A stretch of DNA of 64,000 nt, taken from NCBI RefSeq assembly GCF_001693755.1, contig NZ_LYST01000044.1, positions 43,147 through 107,146 of the forward strand. Direction: 5' to 3'. This document shows positions 39,054 to 47,287 of this stretch, one piece after another. Under the pieces are notes generated by a model. That model was not told the origin of the DNA. It saw nothing but the letters and a program-made list of their open reading frames with translations, and made no database searches. The translations under genes were made by a program, and so were the position numbers. Position 1 is the stretch's first letter. Each line of letters starts with the position of its first letter. Source of the stretch: Gilliamella sp. wkB171. GTDB lineage: Bacteria; Pseudomonadota; Gammaproteobacteria; Enterobacterales; Orbaceae.

Positions 39054-40068
39054 TTCCTATTATCAATTCACGTATCACGCTTGTTGCATAACAACCTGAT
39101 GGTAAATAGAATTTCAAATTAACATTATTATCATCTAACCATTGCCAACTCAATTGTGATGGATAAACGACTATCGAACGTCTTGCTGTTTCAACACGCT
39201 CTTTGGCAAATAATGAGTTAAAATTAGACCAACTTTGTAAACAAGATTGCTCAAATTCAAAAGCGACAGATGTTGTCCCTAATGGCGAATCACCAACCAT
39301 AGGTGCTGTTATATTGATTTCACCTTGATGTACACGTTGTTGTAAAGAGGGTAACTCTTCAGCTTGGGCAACAAACCAACTGCCACGACCAGCAAGCTGT
39401 AATATATCACCATCAAGCACTGTTTGATGCAAATTCTGTGCAATTCGTTGGCTGACAATATTATTAAAAATTGCACTTCGAGCAGCGGAAAGATAGAAGC
39501 TACGCTTTTTACGATCAGTAACAGATATTTCACCATTAGCCCATTTTATTGCTTGAATAACATTATTTTGCTCACGACCAAAACGTTGTTCACCAAAATA
39601 ATTTGGTACACCAAATTGTTTAATCAAAGCTAATTTTGATTCAATTTCGGATTTATCGCTTAATGATGTTAGGTTGATATTAAAATAGTTGCCTTTTAAT
39701 GCGCCTATTTTTAATTTCTTATTATGGCGAGTTACTTTTAGTATTTTACATCCATCTAAATTAAAATTCGAAAAATCAGGCGTAGCTTGACCAGGCATAT
39801 GTAAACTAAACCACTGTTGAGTGACAGCTTGACGATCTTTTAACCCTGCATAACTCACAAATTTAGCCGAAATACCGACATATTTTGCCAACTGCTCGGC
39901 AACAAAAATTGTATTGCAATCGCATTTTTCCAAAAAAACAAAAACATGTTCACCATCGTTGGTCAACTCAAAACCAAGATCTTCTGTAACAACAAAATCT
40001 TCAAATTTTTGTTTATACTGGCCGATTGTGGTGGGTTTTCCATAAAAATAATTTAGTTCAGCTAACAC
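39046..40068 (-). CDS. truD: tRNA pseudouridine-13 synthase TruD
   Basis: 340-aa enzyme that makes pseudouridine 13 in tRNA-Glu. Seen: the catalytic Asp78 in [31 protein letters not shown] and RSAIFN, all characteristic of TruD (E. coli 349 aa). It lies 22 bp downstream of ispF and overlaps pcm by 8 nt, so it belongs to the ftsB-ispD-ispF-truD-pcm operon. Confidence 0.96.
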   Translation of the reverse strand: MLAELNYFYGKPTTIGQYKQKFEDFVVTEDLGFELTNDGEHVFVFLEKCDCNTIFVAEQLAKYVGISAKFVSYAGLKDRQAVTQQWFSLHMPGQATPDFSNFNLDGCKILKVTRHNKKLKIGALKGNYFNINLTSLSDKSEIESKLALIKQFGVPNYFGEQRFGREQNNVIQAIKWANGEISVTDRKKRSFYLSAARSAIFNNIVSQRIAQNLHQTVLDGDILQLAGRGSWFVAQAEELPSLQQRVHQGEINITAPMVGDSPLGTTSVAFEFEQSCLQSWSNFNSLFAKERVETARRSIVVYPSQLSWQWLDDNNVNLKFYLPSGCYATSVIRELIIGSE

Positions 40069-40090
40069 AGATACTACCTATTTTTTTAAT

Positions 40091-40576
40091 TTAATTGTCT
40101 TTAACTATTTTAGTTAATAACACTACTGCTTCACAAGCAATACCTTCTTTACGTCCAGTAAAACCCAATTGTTCAGTGGTTGTTGCTTTGACACTAATTT
40201 GATCAAAATGAACATTCAGATCCTCGGCGATATTAATCCGCATTTGATCAATATGGGGGCGCATTTTTGGTTCCTGTGCAATTATTGTGGTATCTAAATT
40301 AACCAGTTGATACCCCTTAGCTTGTATTGTGCTATAAACTTTTTTTAATAATATACGACTATCTATACCTAAGTATTGCGGATCGTTATCAGGAAAAAAC
40401 TTGCCAATATCACCTAATGCTAATGCGCCGATTAAAGCATCAGTAATAGCATGTAATACAACATCGCCATCGGAATGAGCTATCAGACCATATTGATAAG
40501 GAATTTTCACGCCGGCAAGAGTAATTGGCCCTTCACCACCAAATCTATGAACATCAAATCCATGCCCTATTCTCAT
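40091..40576 (-). CDS. ispF: 2-C-methyl-D-erythritol 2,4-cyclodiphosphate synthase
   Basis: 161-aa MEP-pathway enzyme, a zinc trimer that cyclises CDP-ME 2-phosphate. Seen: metal ligands Asp8 and His10 in [25 protein letters not shown] with the third ligand His, [10 protein letters not shown], and [13 protein letters not shown]. Lies 8 bp after ispD, which makes its substrate precursor two steps earlier (IspE is not adjacent). Confidence 0.97.
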   Translation of the reverse strand: MRIGHGFDVHRFGGEGPITLAGVKIPYQYGLIAHSDGDVVLHAITDALIGALALGDIGKFFPDNDPQYLGIDSRILLKKVYSTIQAKGYQLVNLDTTIIAQEPKMRPHIDQMRINIAEDLNVHFDQISVKATTTEQLGFTGRKEGIACEAVVLLTKIVKDN

Positions 40577-40584
40577 ACTAGTAC

Positions 40585-41286
40585 CTACTTTGAAATTGAA
40601 TGAGTTAAATAAAAAGTGGCTAATGCTAAATCCTCAGGTTGAGTAATTTTTATATTGTCTCGGCGACACTCAACTAATAAAGGATGCCCTCCACAATACT
40701 CAATAGCAGAAGCTTCATCGGTGATAGTTACATGATTATTCAACGCATTGAGTAAACATGATTTGAGTACTTTAGCTGTAAATAATTGAGGGGTTGCAGC
40801 TGCCCATAAATGTGTTCTATCTTCTGAACGTTCAATCATTTTATCATTGTCTTGATAGGCACGCTTTATCGTATCACTGACGCGAGTGGCTAAAATGCCA
40901 CCTTGCTTTGAATCTAACACAATATTAATTAAATGCGTAATATCGTCATGATGAACGCAAGGCCTAGCTGCATCATGCACTAAAGCCCAATCATCATCTT
41001 GCAACAAATGTAAACCAGCTAACACAGACTCGGCTCGAGTTTTACCGCCTATCGTGATTTTTATTTTATCATGCGCAGCAATAGCAAGTGTGTTAAATAT
41101 CACATCTTCTGGGCTAATAACAACGATAATTTGTGCTATTTTTGGATGTGATAATAACTTATTTAAGGTGTGCTCGATAACCGTCATGGAGCCAATTTTT
41201 AAATATTGTTTTGGTAATTGGCTACGCATTCGACAACCTATCCCTGCTGCTGGAACAATGGCCGTAATATTACAATTCCTATTCAC
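40585..41286 (-). CDS. ispD: 2-C-methyl-D-erythritol 4-phosphate cytidylyltransferase
   Basis: 233-aa MEP-pathway enzyme that joins CTP and MEP. Seen: the CTP-binding [29 protein letters not shown], and [12 protein letters not shown], all typical; length near that of E. coli (236). Eleven bases after ftsB and eight before ispF, as in many gammaproteobacteria. Confidence 0.97.
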   Translation of the reverse strand: MNRNCNITAIVPAAGIGCRMRSQLPKQYLKIGSMTVIEHTLNKLLSHPKIAQIIVVISPEDVIFNTLAIAAHDKIKITIGGKTRAESVLAGLHLLQDDDWALVHDAARPCVHHDDITHLINIVLDSKQGGILATRVSDTIKRAYQDNDKMIERSEDRTHLWAAATPQLFTAKVLKSCLLNALNNHVTITDEASAIEYCGGHPLLVECRRDNIKITQPEDLALATFYLTHSISK

Positions 41287-41297
41287 TGCATTATGCC

Positions 41298-41594
41298 TTA
41301 ACGATGTTGTGTTTTTGAATCAACAATAATTCGATAAAAATATTCATTGGGCTTGACCATACCTAAATGGCTACGTGCTCGCTCTTCTATCGCTTCCGAA
41401 CCACGCTGCAAATCATTAATTTCAGCAAACATCTGTTCATTACGGTCTTTCAATTGCGCATTTTGTTCATGAAGATCTGCCAATATTTGAACATTATCTT
41501 GATAATCATAAACATTATTTTTGCCATACCACAGTGAGTATTGCAAATAGCTAAGTACAGCTAATAAAATTAATGGGACTTTCCATCTAATCAT
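41298..41594 (-). CDS. ftsB: Cell division protein FtsB
   Basis: 98-aa bitopic divisome protein: short cytoplasmic tail, transmembrane helix at about 6-22, then a periplasmic coiled coil (about 32-68) and the ending RARSHLGMVKPNEYFYRI, matching FtsB (E. coli 103 aa). It forms the FtsQLB complex that activates septal synthesis by FtsWI. The WYGKNNVYDY segment after the helix is conserved. First gene of the ftsB-ispDF-truD-pcm group. Confidence 0.95.
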   Translation of the reverse strand: MIRWKVPLILLAVLSYLQYSLWYGKNNVYDYQDNVQILADLHEQNAQLKDRNEQMFAEINDLQRGSEAIEERARSHLGMVKPNEYFYRIIVDSKTQHR

Positions 41595-41616
41595 GAGTTT
41601 TATCTAACCACTAAAT

Positions 41617-41946
41617 TTAGATACATTTAACTGGTTTCGGTAAACCAGCAAGTTTAGTTGCCTGTTTTGCCGGACCATCAGGAAATAACTTATACAAATA
41701 GCGACTATTGCCTTTTTCAGTGCCAAATTTTTTTTCCATAGCTTTGACTAATGCTCGAATAGCTGGCGAAGTTTTATATTCTAAATAAAAATCACGAACA
41801 AATAAAATCACTTCCCAATGCGCATCAGTTAATTCAATGGACTCTTTAGCTGCTAAGAGTGGAACTAAATCAACAGTCCAATCCTGCCAATTTTTTAGAT
41901 AACCTTTATCATCGGTTGGTATTTGACTTAACATTTTTATAAACAC
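41617..41946 (-). CDS. tusE: Sulfurtransferase TusE (DsrC family)
   Basis: 109-aa last carrier of the Tus sulfur relay; it takes persulfide from TusBCD and gives it to MnmA for s2U34 of tRNA-Lys, Glu and Gln. Seen: [27 protein letters not shown], the block [19 protein letters not shown] and the active Cys108 as penultimate residue. The N-terminus has a second Met (residue 5), which could be the true start. Not operonic with tusA (2297) or tusBCD. Confidence 0.95.
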   Translation of the reverse strand: MFIKMLSQIPTDDKGYLKNWQDWTVDLVPLLAAKESIELTDAHWEVILFVRDFYLEYKTSPAIRALVKAMEKKFGTEKGNSRYLYKLFPDGPAKQATKLAGLPKPVKCI

Positions 41947-42125
41947 GCTGTTTTATTTGAATCATATTATACTCATTTAAAGAAATGATGGCACTATTTT
42001 GATGGTAAAAGCATCATAACACGAATATTCACCCTAAATTTGATGAAATTTAAAGCAAACGATGAAAAAATTGAAAATAGCTATTTACAAATTCATAAGT
42101 CTCCTTTAATATTCACAGCCATTGC

Positions 42126-42213
42126 GGAAGTGTGGCTGAGCGGTTGAAAGCACCGGTCTTGAAAACCGGCGAGGGGCGACCCTCCCAGAGTTCGAATCTC
42201 TGCGCTTCCGCCA
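42126..42213 (+). tRNA. tRNA-Ser (anticodon TGA)
   Basis: 88 nt with encoded CCA and the long variable arm of a class II tRNA. Acceptor GGAAGTG pairs with CGCTTCC, the anticodon loop CTTGAAA gives TGA, and the T-arm has GTTCGAATC. Its 3' end is part of a 156-bp direct repeat with a second copy at 43687-43843 and so may mark an integration site. Confidence 0.97.
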
Positions 42214-42354
42214 TCTTTCCTAAAGATTGTTCAATTAGTCGCAATTCAAGTTTTAATAAACAGCTTTCCTTCAAAAATATCTCTTAGAACATACTGTAAC
42301 CCTTAAATTTATTACTCCTCCAAAATATTAGATTATTATAAATAAAAACGAATA
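42199..42354 (+). repeat. Direct repeat copy 1, starting in the tRNA-Ser 3' end
   Basis: From TCTGCGCTTCCG in the tRNA acceptor through the spacer, this 156-bp stretch recurs at 43687-43843 with about 95 % identity by eye (seven substitutions and one indel noted). The two copies bracket 1.3 kb with the GST gene, like attL/attR of a small island or the product of a segmental duplication. Confidence 0.85.
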
Positions 42355-42643
42355 TAGGTCTTAGTCCAGCTAAATAGAAATTAACCACATTTCACTGTTT
42401 TTGAGCATAAACCAATAGACAATAGACGATACAGAAAATATTTATTCAGTTTTACATCTGTCTTCAGATAAAAAGTAAATAAAGTAACAGTAAAGATTTT
42501 ATTTTATCCAGCAACTACTATACAATCTGCCATCAAATAAGGTGATTATCTAGAGTCGCAATAGGAAATGATCACTTAAACCAAAAATGGATGCTTGCTT
42601 TTACGCAATACCGATTATTTGATTTATTAAAAGGAGATTAAGC
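42355..42643. other. Upstream region of the GST gene
   Basis: With the first repeat copy this makes a gap of 430 bp after tRNA-Ser. After the repeat it is A/T-rich DNA with no protein-like frame; an AAGGAGAT ribosome site ends it just before the TTG start at 42644. Confidence 0.4.
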
Positions 42644-43237
42644 TTGAAAATATACACAGCACCTGGAGCACGATCTTTGGCTGTTATCTGGGCTTTGGAA
42701 GAAATAGGTCTTCCTTATGAAGCAATCCGGGTTGAAATACACACAGATAATGCGGTCGTCAAATCACCTCATCCTTTTGGTAAAGTACCATTTTTAACGG
42801 AAGGGAGTTTTTCATTAAGTGAAACGTTGGCCATATGCCTTTATATTTGTGAAAAGAAACAAAATACGTTATACCCTGCGAATTTACAAGAAAAAGCTAT
42901 TATCAATTCTTTAATCAGTTTTTCGATTACTGACTTAGAAACGCCACTTTCTTGCCTTGCTAAACAGATACTGTTTACTCCTAAAGATAAGCAATGGCCA
43001 GAATTTATCGATTACTTTAAAAAACAAACCATTGATGTTTTGTCTAGGATAGAACTAAAAGAAACAAATGCATGGCTCATTGGTGATACCTTTACGTTAG
43101 CAGATATCTTTTTATCTCATCGATTAATGTTTGCAAAAGCATTTGGCATTACGTTGGACAAAAAACTTGAAAACTATCTTCAAAAAGCGACGAGTAGACC
43201 GGCATTTTTGAAAGCTCATAAAATAAATGATAATTAA
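42644..43237 (+). CDS. Glutathione S-transferase family protein
   Basis: 197-aa GST-like protein: N-terminal thioredoxin-fold domain (1-76) with PGARSLAVIWALEEIGL, the cis-Pro loop GKVPFL and the glutathione-contact SETLAICLYI, then an all-helical C-terminal domain with DTFTLADIFLS (the N-capping box). Such enzymes conjugate glutathione to electrophiles or act on peroxides; no substrate can be named. The start is TTG with AAGGAGAT upstream. It is bracketed by the tRNA-derived repeats and followed by a T-run terminator, so it may be the single cargo gene of a small insertion. Confidence 0.8.
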   Translation: MKIYTAPGARSLAVIWALEEIGLPYEAIRVEIHTDNAVVKSPHPFGKVPFLTEGSFSLSETLAICLYICEKKQNTLYPANLQEKAIINSLISFSITDLETPLSCLAKQILFTPKDKQWPEFIDYFKKQTIDVLSRIELKETNAWLIGDTFTLADIFLSHRLMFAKAFGITLDKKLENYLQKATSRPAFLKAHKINDN

Positions 43238-43263
43238 TTCTCATTTATTTTACGTTTTTGATT

Positions 43264-43286
43264 AACCGCTTCATGGCGGTTTTTTT
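43264..43286 (+). terminator. Intrinsic terminator of the GST gene
   Basis: AACCGC-TTCATG-GCGGTT hairpin ending in seven T, 26 bp after the stop codon. A standard rho-independent terminator. Confidence 0.85.
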
Positions 43287-43686
43287 GACAGTACTCTCTT
43301 TACTGAATTGGATTTGTTAAGCCATGAGCAAGTGAGTTGTGAACTACTACTTTATCGTTACCAATTGACTGATTTGGGACAAATTTATCAATACGTTATT
43401 AAGCAGTACTGTAAAGTTAACTCATTCTTAATATAATTATACAAATGAAGACAAGTAAATTTTATCAACAACATCATTATTAATAAACTTAGTAAGTATT
43501 TCACCAAAAAACTTAGCTTTAGCTTTAGCTTTAACTTTGACTGTACATCATATTATTTTAGTCCATACTAGTTTAAAACAATCCAGTTTTTTAGAAGTAG
43601 CTCCAAAGGTAGAACAGAGATTTACGCAAAAGATGAAGCATGATTAATTTACATAAAATCGATTAGTTAAATTAGAATTCTTTTTT
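43287..43686. other. Gene-poor spacer with a possible coding fragment
   Basis: No intact gene. The plus frame 43293-43436 reads as protein-like for 47 codons (segments TELDLLSHEQVSCELLLY and TDLGQIYQYVIKQY) but has no start codon with a ribosome site; it may be a gene remnant of unknown family. At 43513-43534 there is a small hexamer repeat (TTAGCT three times, then TTAACT). Confidence 0.35.
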
Positions 43687-43843
43687 TCTGCGCTTCCGCT
43701 ATCTTTGCTAAAGATTGATCAATTAGTCGCAATTCAAGTTTTAATAAACAGCTTTCTTTCAAAAATATCCCTTAGAACATACTGTAACCCTTAAATTTAT
43801 TACTCCTCCAAAATATCAGATTTTTATAAATAAAAAACGAATA
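43687..43843 (+). repeat. Direct repeat copy 2, with a partial tRNA-Ser 3' end
   Basis: Second copy of the 42199-42354 repeat. It starts with the last 12 acceptor-arm bases of tRNA-Ser (TCTGCGCTTCCG) but has CTA in place of the CCA, so it cannot be a tRNA; the rest follows the copy 1 spacer with few changes. Confidence 0.85.
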
Positions 43844-43890
43844 ACCTTAAAATGATTCAATTAAACTTTACCAACACAATATTCGTATAC

Positions 43891-44448
43891 TTAATTCTTA
43901 TTCAACAGCGCTGACACTAAATTAATGGCGTCTTGTTCAATCTGATCACGAAGATTCTTATCATTTTTATACTCTACACCAATATTAATAAGACCTTCAA
44001 GAATCACCACCAGTTTATTTGTCAAAGACTCTTTATCGGAATAGTCTTGAAGTTTTGAATAAATTAGGCTTCTAACAAATTCTTTATGCTCCATAAGTAT
44101 ATCGGATACGCAAGGCAAGGTTTCACGCATTTCCTCAACTGCTCGCATGAATAAACAGCCATTATAATCCACTTCGGAAAACCATTTTTTATGCCATTTG
44201 AATATTCCTAAAATCGCATTTTTACCATTAAGTCCTTTAATAGAATCCTCAAGTTTTAAACGAAATATTGAGTCTCTATGTTTCAATACTTCCATTATAA
44301 GTTTATCTTTGCTTCCAAAGTGATTGTATAAAGTAGTCTTTGAGCATCCTGATATATCCCTAATATCATCTACCCCTACACTTGAAAAACCAGTCCGATA
44401 AAACAGTTTTTCAGCAGTCTTAATAATTAATTCATCTGTTTTTTTCAA
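43891..44448 (-). CDS. TetR/AcrR family transcriptional regulator
   Basis: 185-aa regulator with an N-terminal HTH (about 8-55: AEKLFYRTGFSSVGVDDI, then GCSKTTLYNHFGSKDKLI) and a variable ligand-binding C-terminal domain (YsnF/NemR-like LEGLINIGVEY). It is divergent from the HPP gene; the two flank a 15-bp inverted repeat pair (44476-44520) that looks like its operator. So it probably represses both genes until a ligand binds; the ligand is unknown. Confidence 0.88.
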   Translation of the reverse strand: MKKTDELIIKTAEKLFYRTGFSSVGVDDIRDISGCSKTTLYNHFGSKDKLIMEVLKHRDSIFRLKLEDSIKGLNGKNAILGIFKWHKKWFSEVDYNGCLFMRAVEEMRETLPCVSDILMEHKEFVRSLIYSKLQDYSDKESLTNKLVVILEGLINIGVEYKNDKNLRDQIEQDAINLVSALLNKN

Positions 44449-44475
44449 AATAAATCACCCAAATAAATTGCAGAA

Positions 44476-44520
44476 TGAACAGATCTGTACTATTATCAAT
44501 TTGGTGTACAGATCTGTTCA
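44476..44520. promoter_or_regulatory. Double palindromic operator between tetR-type gene and HPP gene
   Basis: TGAACAGATCTGTAC (44476-44490) and its exact reverse complement GTACAGATCTGTTCA (44506-44520) are separated by 15 bp. Each arm also contains the 10-bp palindrome ACAGATCTGT (44479-44488 and 44508-44517), so two operator sites lie with centres 29 bp apart. The position between divergent genes fits TetR control of both. Confidence 0.8.
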
Positions 44521-44562
44521 TATTATCTATTCATACATTATAACTTATAAGGAAAACTATTA

Positions 44563-45102
44563 ATGAAATTCTTTTTTTGGGGTAGTGAAAAACTACCTAA
44601 TAGACCTAAATTACTTGATTTATTTCAAGGACTGTTAGGCGGAACTTTGGCAATTTTAACTCTGGAATATCTGACTATCTATTCTGGTAGCTATTTTATT
44701 ATGGCCCCGTTTGGCGCTTCATGTGTCATTTTATTTGCTGTTTCTCAGTCTCCTCTTGCACAACCAAGGAATGTAATTTTTGGGCATCTTATATCAGCAT
44801 TTATTGGTCTAGTATTTTTAAAATTATTTGGTGATTCAATTTTTATTACTGCTTTAGCGGTGGGTTGTGCTATTGCAGCAATGCAATTTTTAAGATGTGT
44901 ACATCCACCAGCAGGCGCGAATCCATTGGTTATACTGTTAACAGCAAGTCAGGTTAATTACGATTTCAGCTTTTTATTGTTTCCCGTGCTCTCGGGCTCT
45001 ATTTCCCTAGTAATCATAGCCTATGTTATTAACAATCTACTATCTAAAAACCAGTGGCCAATTTATTGGTTAGCATTTTTTAATAATAAAAAGGAGAAGT
45101 AA
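44563..45102 (+). CDS. HPP family integral membrane protein
   Basis: 179-aa protein with four to five helices and the defining HPPAGANPL motif (about residues 114-122), also MAPFGASCVILFA and QSPLAQPRNVIFGHL. HPP proteins have been linked to nitrite transport in cyanobacteria and plants; the role in this bacterium is not known. ATAAGGAAAAC precedes ATG. Its promoter overlaps the double operator shared with the TetR-type gene. Confidence 0.85.
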   Translation: MKFFFWGSEKLPNRPKLLDLFQGLLGGTLAILTLEYLTIYSGSYFIMAPFGASCVILFAVSQSPLAQPRNVIFGHLISAFIGLVFLKLFGDSIFITALAVGCAIAAMQFLRCVHPPAGANPLVILLTASQVNYDFSFLLFPVLSGSISLVIIAYVINNLLSKNQWPIYWLAFFNNKKEK

Positions 45103-45169
45103 TTAAAATACCTTTAAATGTACTAAGGAATTAACCTATCGATATGCAATATATATTATGGATCTTGTA
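45103..45169. other. Short spacer after the HPP gene
   Basis: Start of a roughly 835-bp stretch (45103-45938) without an intact gene. The rest of the stretch is described under the DUF1848 remnant and the fragment region after it. Confidence 0.3.
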
Positions 45170-45432
45170 TCGATAAAGGACACCTAGAAAAGATAACCGA
45201 GCGCTTATAATTGGTAAAGCAAGATAATAACCAACGATTAACTTGTCAATGTATACAATCTATTGATATTGACACATATGACACCTGCTCTTTTGGATTT
45301 GTATACCATTATGCAACCATATCAAAGGGATGAATAGTCGCTAATAGACGCCAACATAATAAATTCTCATCCAAATTAGTCGGTTTTTTTCTTAAAACAG
45401 ACACGATTAAAGATAAACCAGATCAGCCGTAA
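45170..45432 (+). pseudogene. Remnant of a DUF1848 (radical-SAM-like) gene, C-terminal part
   Basis: One frame reads through two stops: HLEKITERL, TAA, then CQCIQSIDIDTYDTCSFGFV, YHYAT, TGA, then RRQHNKFSSKLVGFFLK and an end at TAA 45430-45432. This pattern matches the C-terminus of DUF1848 proteins, where a CxC...DIGxYDTCPHGCxYCYA motif precedes NYxxHDPxSPLLIG. Here the expected CPHGCxYCYA cysteines are partly lost (CSFGFVYHYA), and two in-frame stops are present, so it is a decayed gene. The N-terminal part was not found upstream. Confidence 0.6.
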
Positions 45433-45938
45433 TTTAATTTACTAAATGAGTTATTTTAATAGCAAGATTCGGGTTTTTAATCGTTCTGATTTTGTTTATC
45501 ATCAATACGTATCATAGAGAAAAACATAAATAAGTTATCAACAGGTAAATATACTGTATTGGTTAATAAAACTAATCAACGGTCAAATACTAAAAAAATT
45601 CAAACAACATGTATAAAAGATAACTTAGGAATGGTAATTGTAGCTAGAGCAAATAAAGATTTATACGTCTATCTTTACTAAACATCGCTCGTTATTACCA
45701 GAGCAAAGACAAATTCGATAATTTTCAAATAGGCAATGAGTAGAAAGATATAACGTTTATCTCTCTTCATTGAAGACTTGACCGAGAAAATACTTTTGTT
45801 AGGAAATTGATAAAGTTTGATATTTCTTTAGTGTTTATTAGACCTGTATCTCAGAAAAATATGGCACAATTTATTAATGATACTGTAGGGTGCCTATCAC
45901 CCATAACTTCATTGGTTTGCAGAAAAGGAATATTCAAA
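45433..45938. other. Gene-poor spacer with an open fragment
   Basis: No intact gene. The plus frame 45490-45681 is open for 63 codons (segments NKLSTGKYTVLVNKTNQ and NLGMVIVARANKDLYVYLY) without a credible start; its family is not recognised. The last 130 bp are an in-frame upstream extension of the Ada-like gene that I consider untranslated. Confidence 0.35.
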
Positions 45939-46793
45939 GTGAATAAACAAAAACAGAGAGATTTTGATCGAATAAAAAAAGCCATTGGATATTTGAATGA
46001 AAATTATAAATTTCAACCAACGCTCGAACAGGCCGCAGAACATGTACATTTAAGTCCTTATCATTTCCAGCGTATGTTTTCTAATTGGGCTGGAGTGAGC
46101 CCTAAACAATTTCTAAGATATATCAGTATTACTCACGCTAAAAATCTTCTAAAAGAAGAAAATGTCTCATTATTGGATGCCACCTATGAATTAGGTTTGT
46201 CGAGTACCAGCAGGTTGCATGATCTGTTCATTGATATTGAAGGTATGACGCCGGGAGAATATAAAAATGATGGTGAAAACTTATCAATTAATTATAGTTT
46301 TATTGAAAGCCCTTTTGGTGAAACCATCATTGCATCAACAACAAAAGGAATTTGTTATCTTGCTTTTGTTGAGGATGAACAGTCATCACTTCAATCATTG
46401 AAAGCGTTATATCCTAATGCGCAATATCGACAATGTACTGACCAGATTCAACAAAATGTAATCTTCGTATTTACGCAAGACTGGTCAAAACTAGCTAAAA
46501 TAAAGCTGCATATTAAAGGTACGGATTTTCAACTTAAGGTGTGGCAGGCTTTGTTATCCATCCCTATGGGAAAACTTTCAACTTATAGCAACATAGCAAA
46601 CAAGATACATAATCCCAAAGCGAGTCGTGCGGTTGGCTCTGCTATTGGTGATAACCCAGTGGCTTTCTTAATTCCTTGTCATAGAGTTATAAAATCAACA
46701 GGATTATTAGGGCAATACCATTGGGGTAGTGACCGCAAAGCAGCCATGATCGGTTGGGAAGGTGTTAAACTAGATCTTGAACGGAGGGAATAA
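45939..46793 (+). CDS. Ada-like AraC-type regulator / O6-methylguanine-DNA methyltransferase
   Basis: 284-aa protein with an AraC-type HTH (about 8-105: LEQAAEHVHLSPYHFQRMF, then WAGVSPKQFLRYI) joined to a methyltransferase domain with the acceptor Cys247 in IPCHRVI and the ending GLLGQYHWG. It would remove O6-methylguanine lesions by irreversible self-methylation and may regulate its own gene. The N-terminal zinc domain of E. coli Ada, which senses methylphosphotriesters, is missing. The frame is open from a TTG at 45807, but the GTG at 45939 with AGGA upstream matches homolog starts. Confidence 0.85.
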   Translation: MNKQKQRDFDRIKKAIGYLNENYKFQPTLEQAAEHVHLSPYHFQRMFSNWAGVSPKQFLRYISITHAKNLLKEENVSLLDATYELGLSSTSRLHDLFIDIEGMTPGEYKNDGENLSINYSFIESPFGETIIASTTKGICYLAFVEDEQSSLQSLKALYPNAQYRQCTDQIQQNVIFVFTQDWSKLAKIKLHIKGTDFQLKVWQALLSIPMGKLSTYSNIANKIHNPKASRAVGSAIGDNPVAFLIPCHRVIKSTGLLGQYHWGSDRKAAMIGWEGVKLDLERRE

Positions 46794-47287
46794 CCAAAAA
46801 GAGCATCGTTTATAATTAGCAAAAAATAAAGGCAGGCTAATAAAGTTTAATGGTTATATAAAAAATCCACGGAAAGCTAAATTGCAAGACTGAAAAGTAC
46901 AATAGATATGAGAGGTATTTTGGAAAAAAATAAACTTTATGGCGACGCTATACTCATGAAAAAAATAATATTTTATAAAATTATTAACAATCAAATGATT
47001 ATCATCTTGTCACTGTTGTGTAAAACATCTAATTCACGAGCAATGTAACATATATATTGTCCTAATCTAAATCCAACATAAATATCCATATAACTATTTT
47101 TGGTTAACATTTCCTATTATTCATAAAAATAAATAGCGACTATAGAATCTTTTTTCAAGAAGTGTCAATGAACTAAATTTATCAAATATAAAACAAAAGG
47201 TTAATATTTTAGCAAGATTCGGATTGTTAGTAAGATTGAGAAAATGCAAATATAACTATGAAGTGTCAGTATGAGGAAAATAACAAC
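46794..47287. other. Intergenic region (Ada-like / MFS)
   Basis: 494 bp, A/T-rich. A 46-codon frame at 46908-47048 (MRGILEKNKLYGD...) has an ATG but no clear ribosome site and no recognised family; not called as a gene. No strong terminator was seen after the Ada-like gene. Confidence 0.4.

Noticed and set aside
43513..43534. Hexamer repeat TTAGCT as an uptake-signal or phase-variation tract
   Set aside because: Only three exact units, not inside or just before a gene, so no switching role can be supported.
42199..43843. A complete integrative element between the tRNA-Ser repeats
   Set aside because: No integrase, excisionase or mobility gene is present in the 1.3-kb interval, so only a scar or duplication is supported.
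46908..47048. 46-codon frame between the Ada-like and MFS genes
   Set aside because: It has an ATG but no recognisable ribosome site, codon pattern or family; probably chance.
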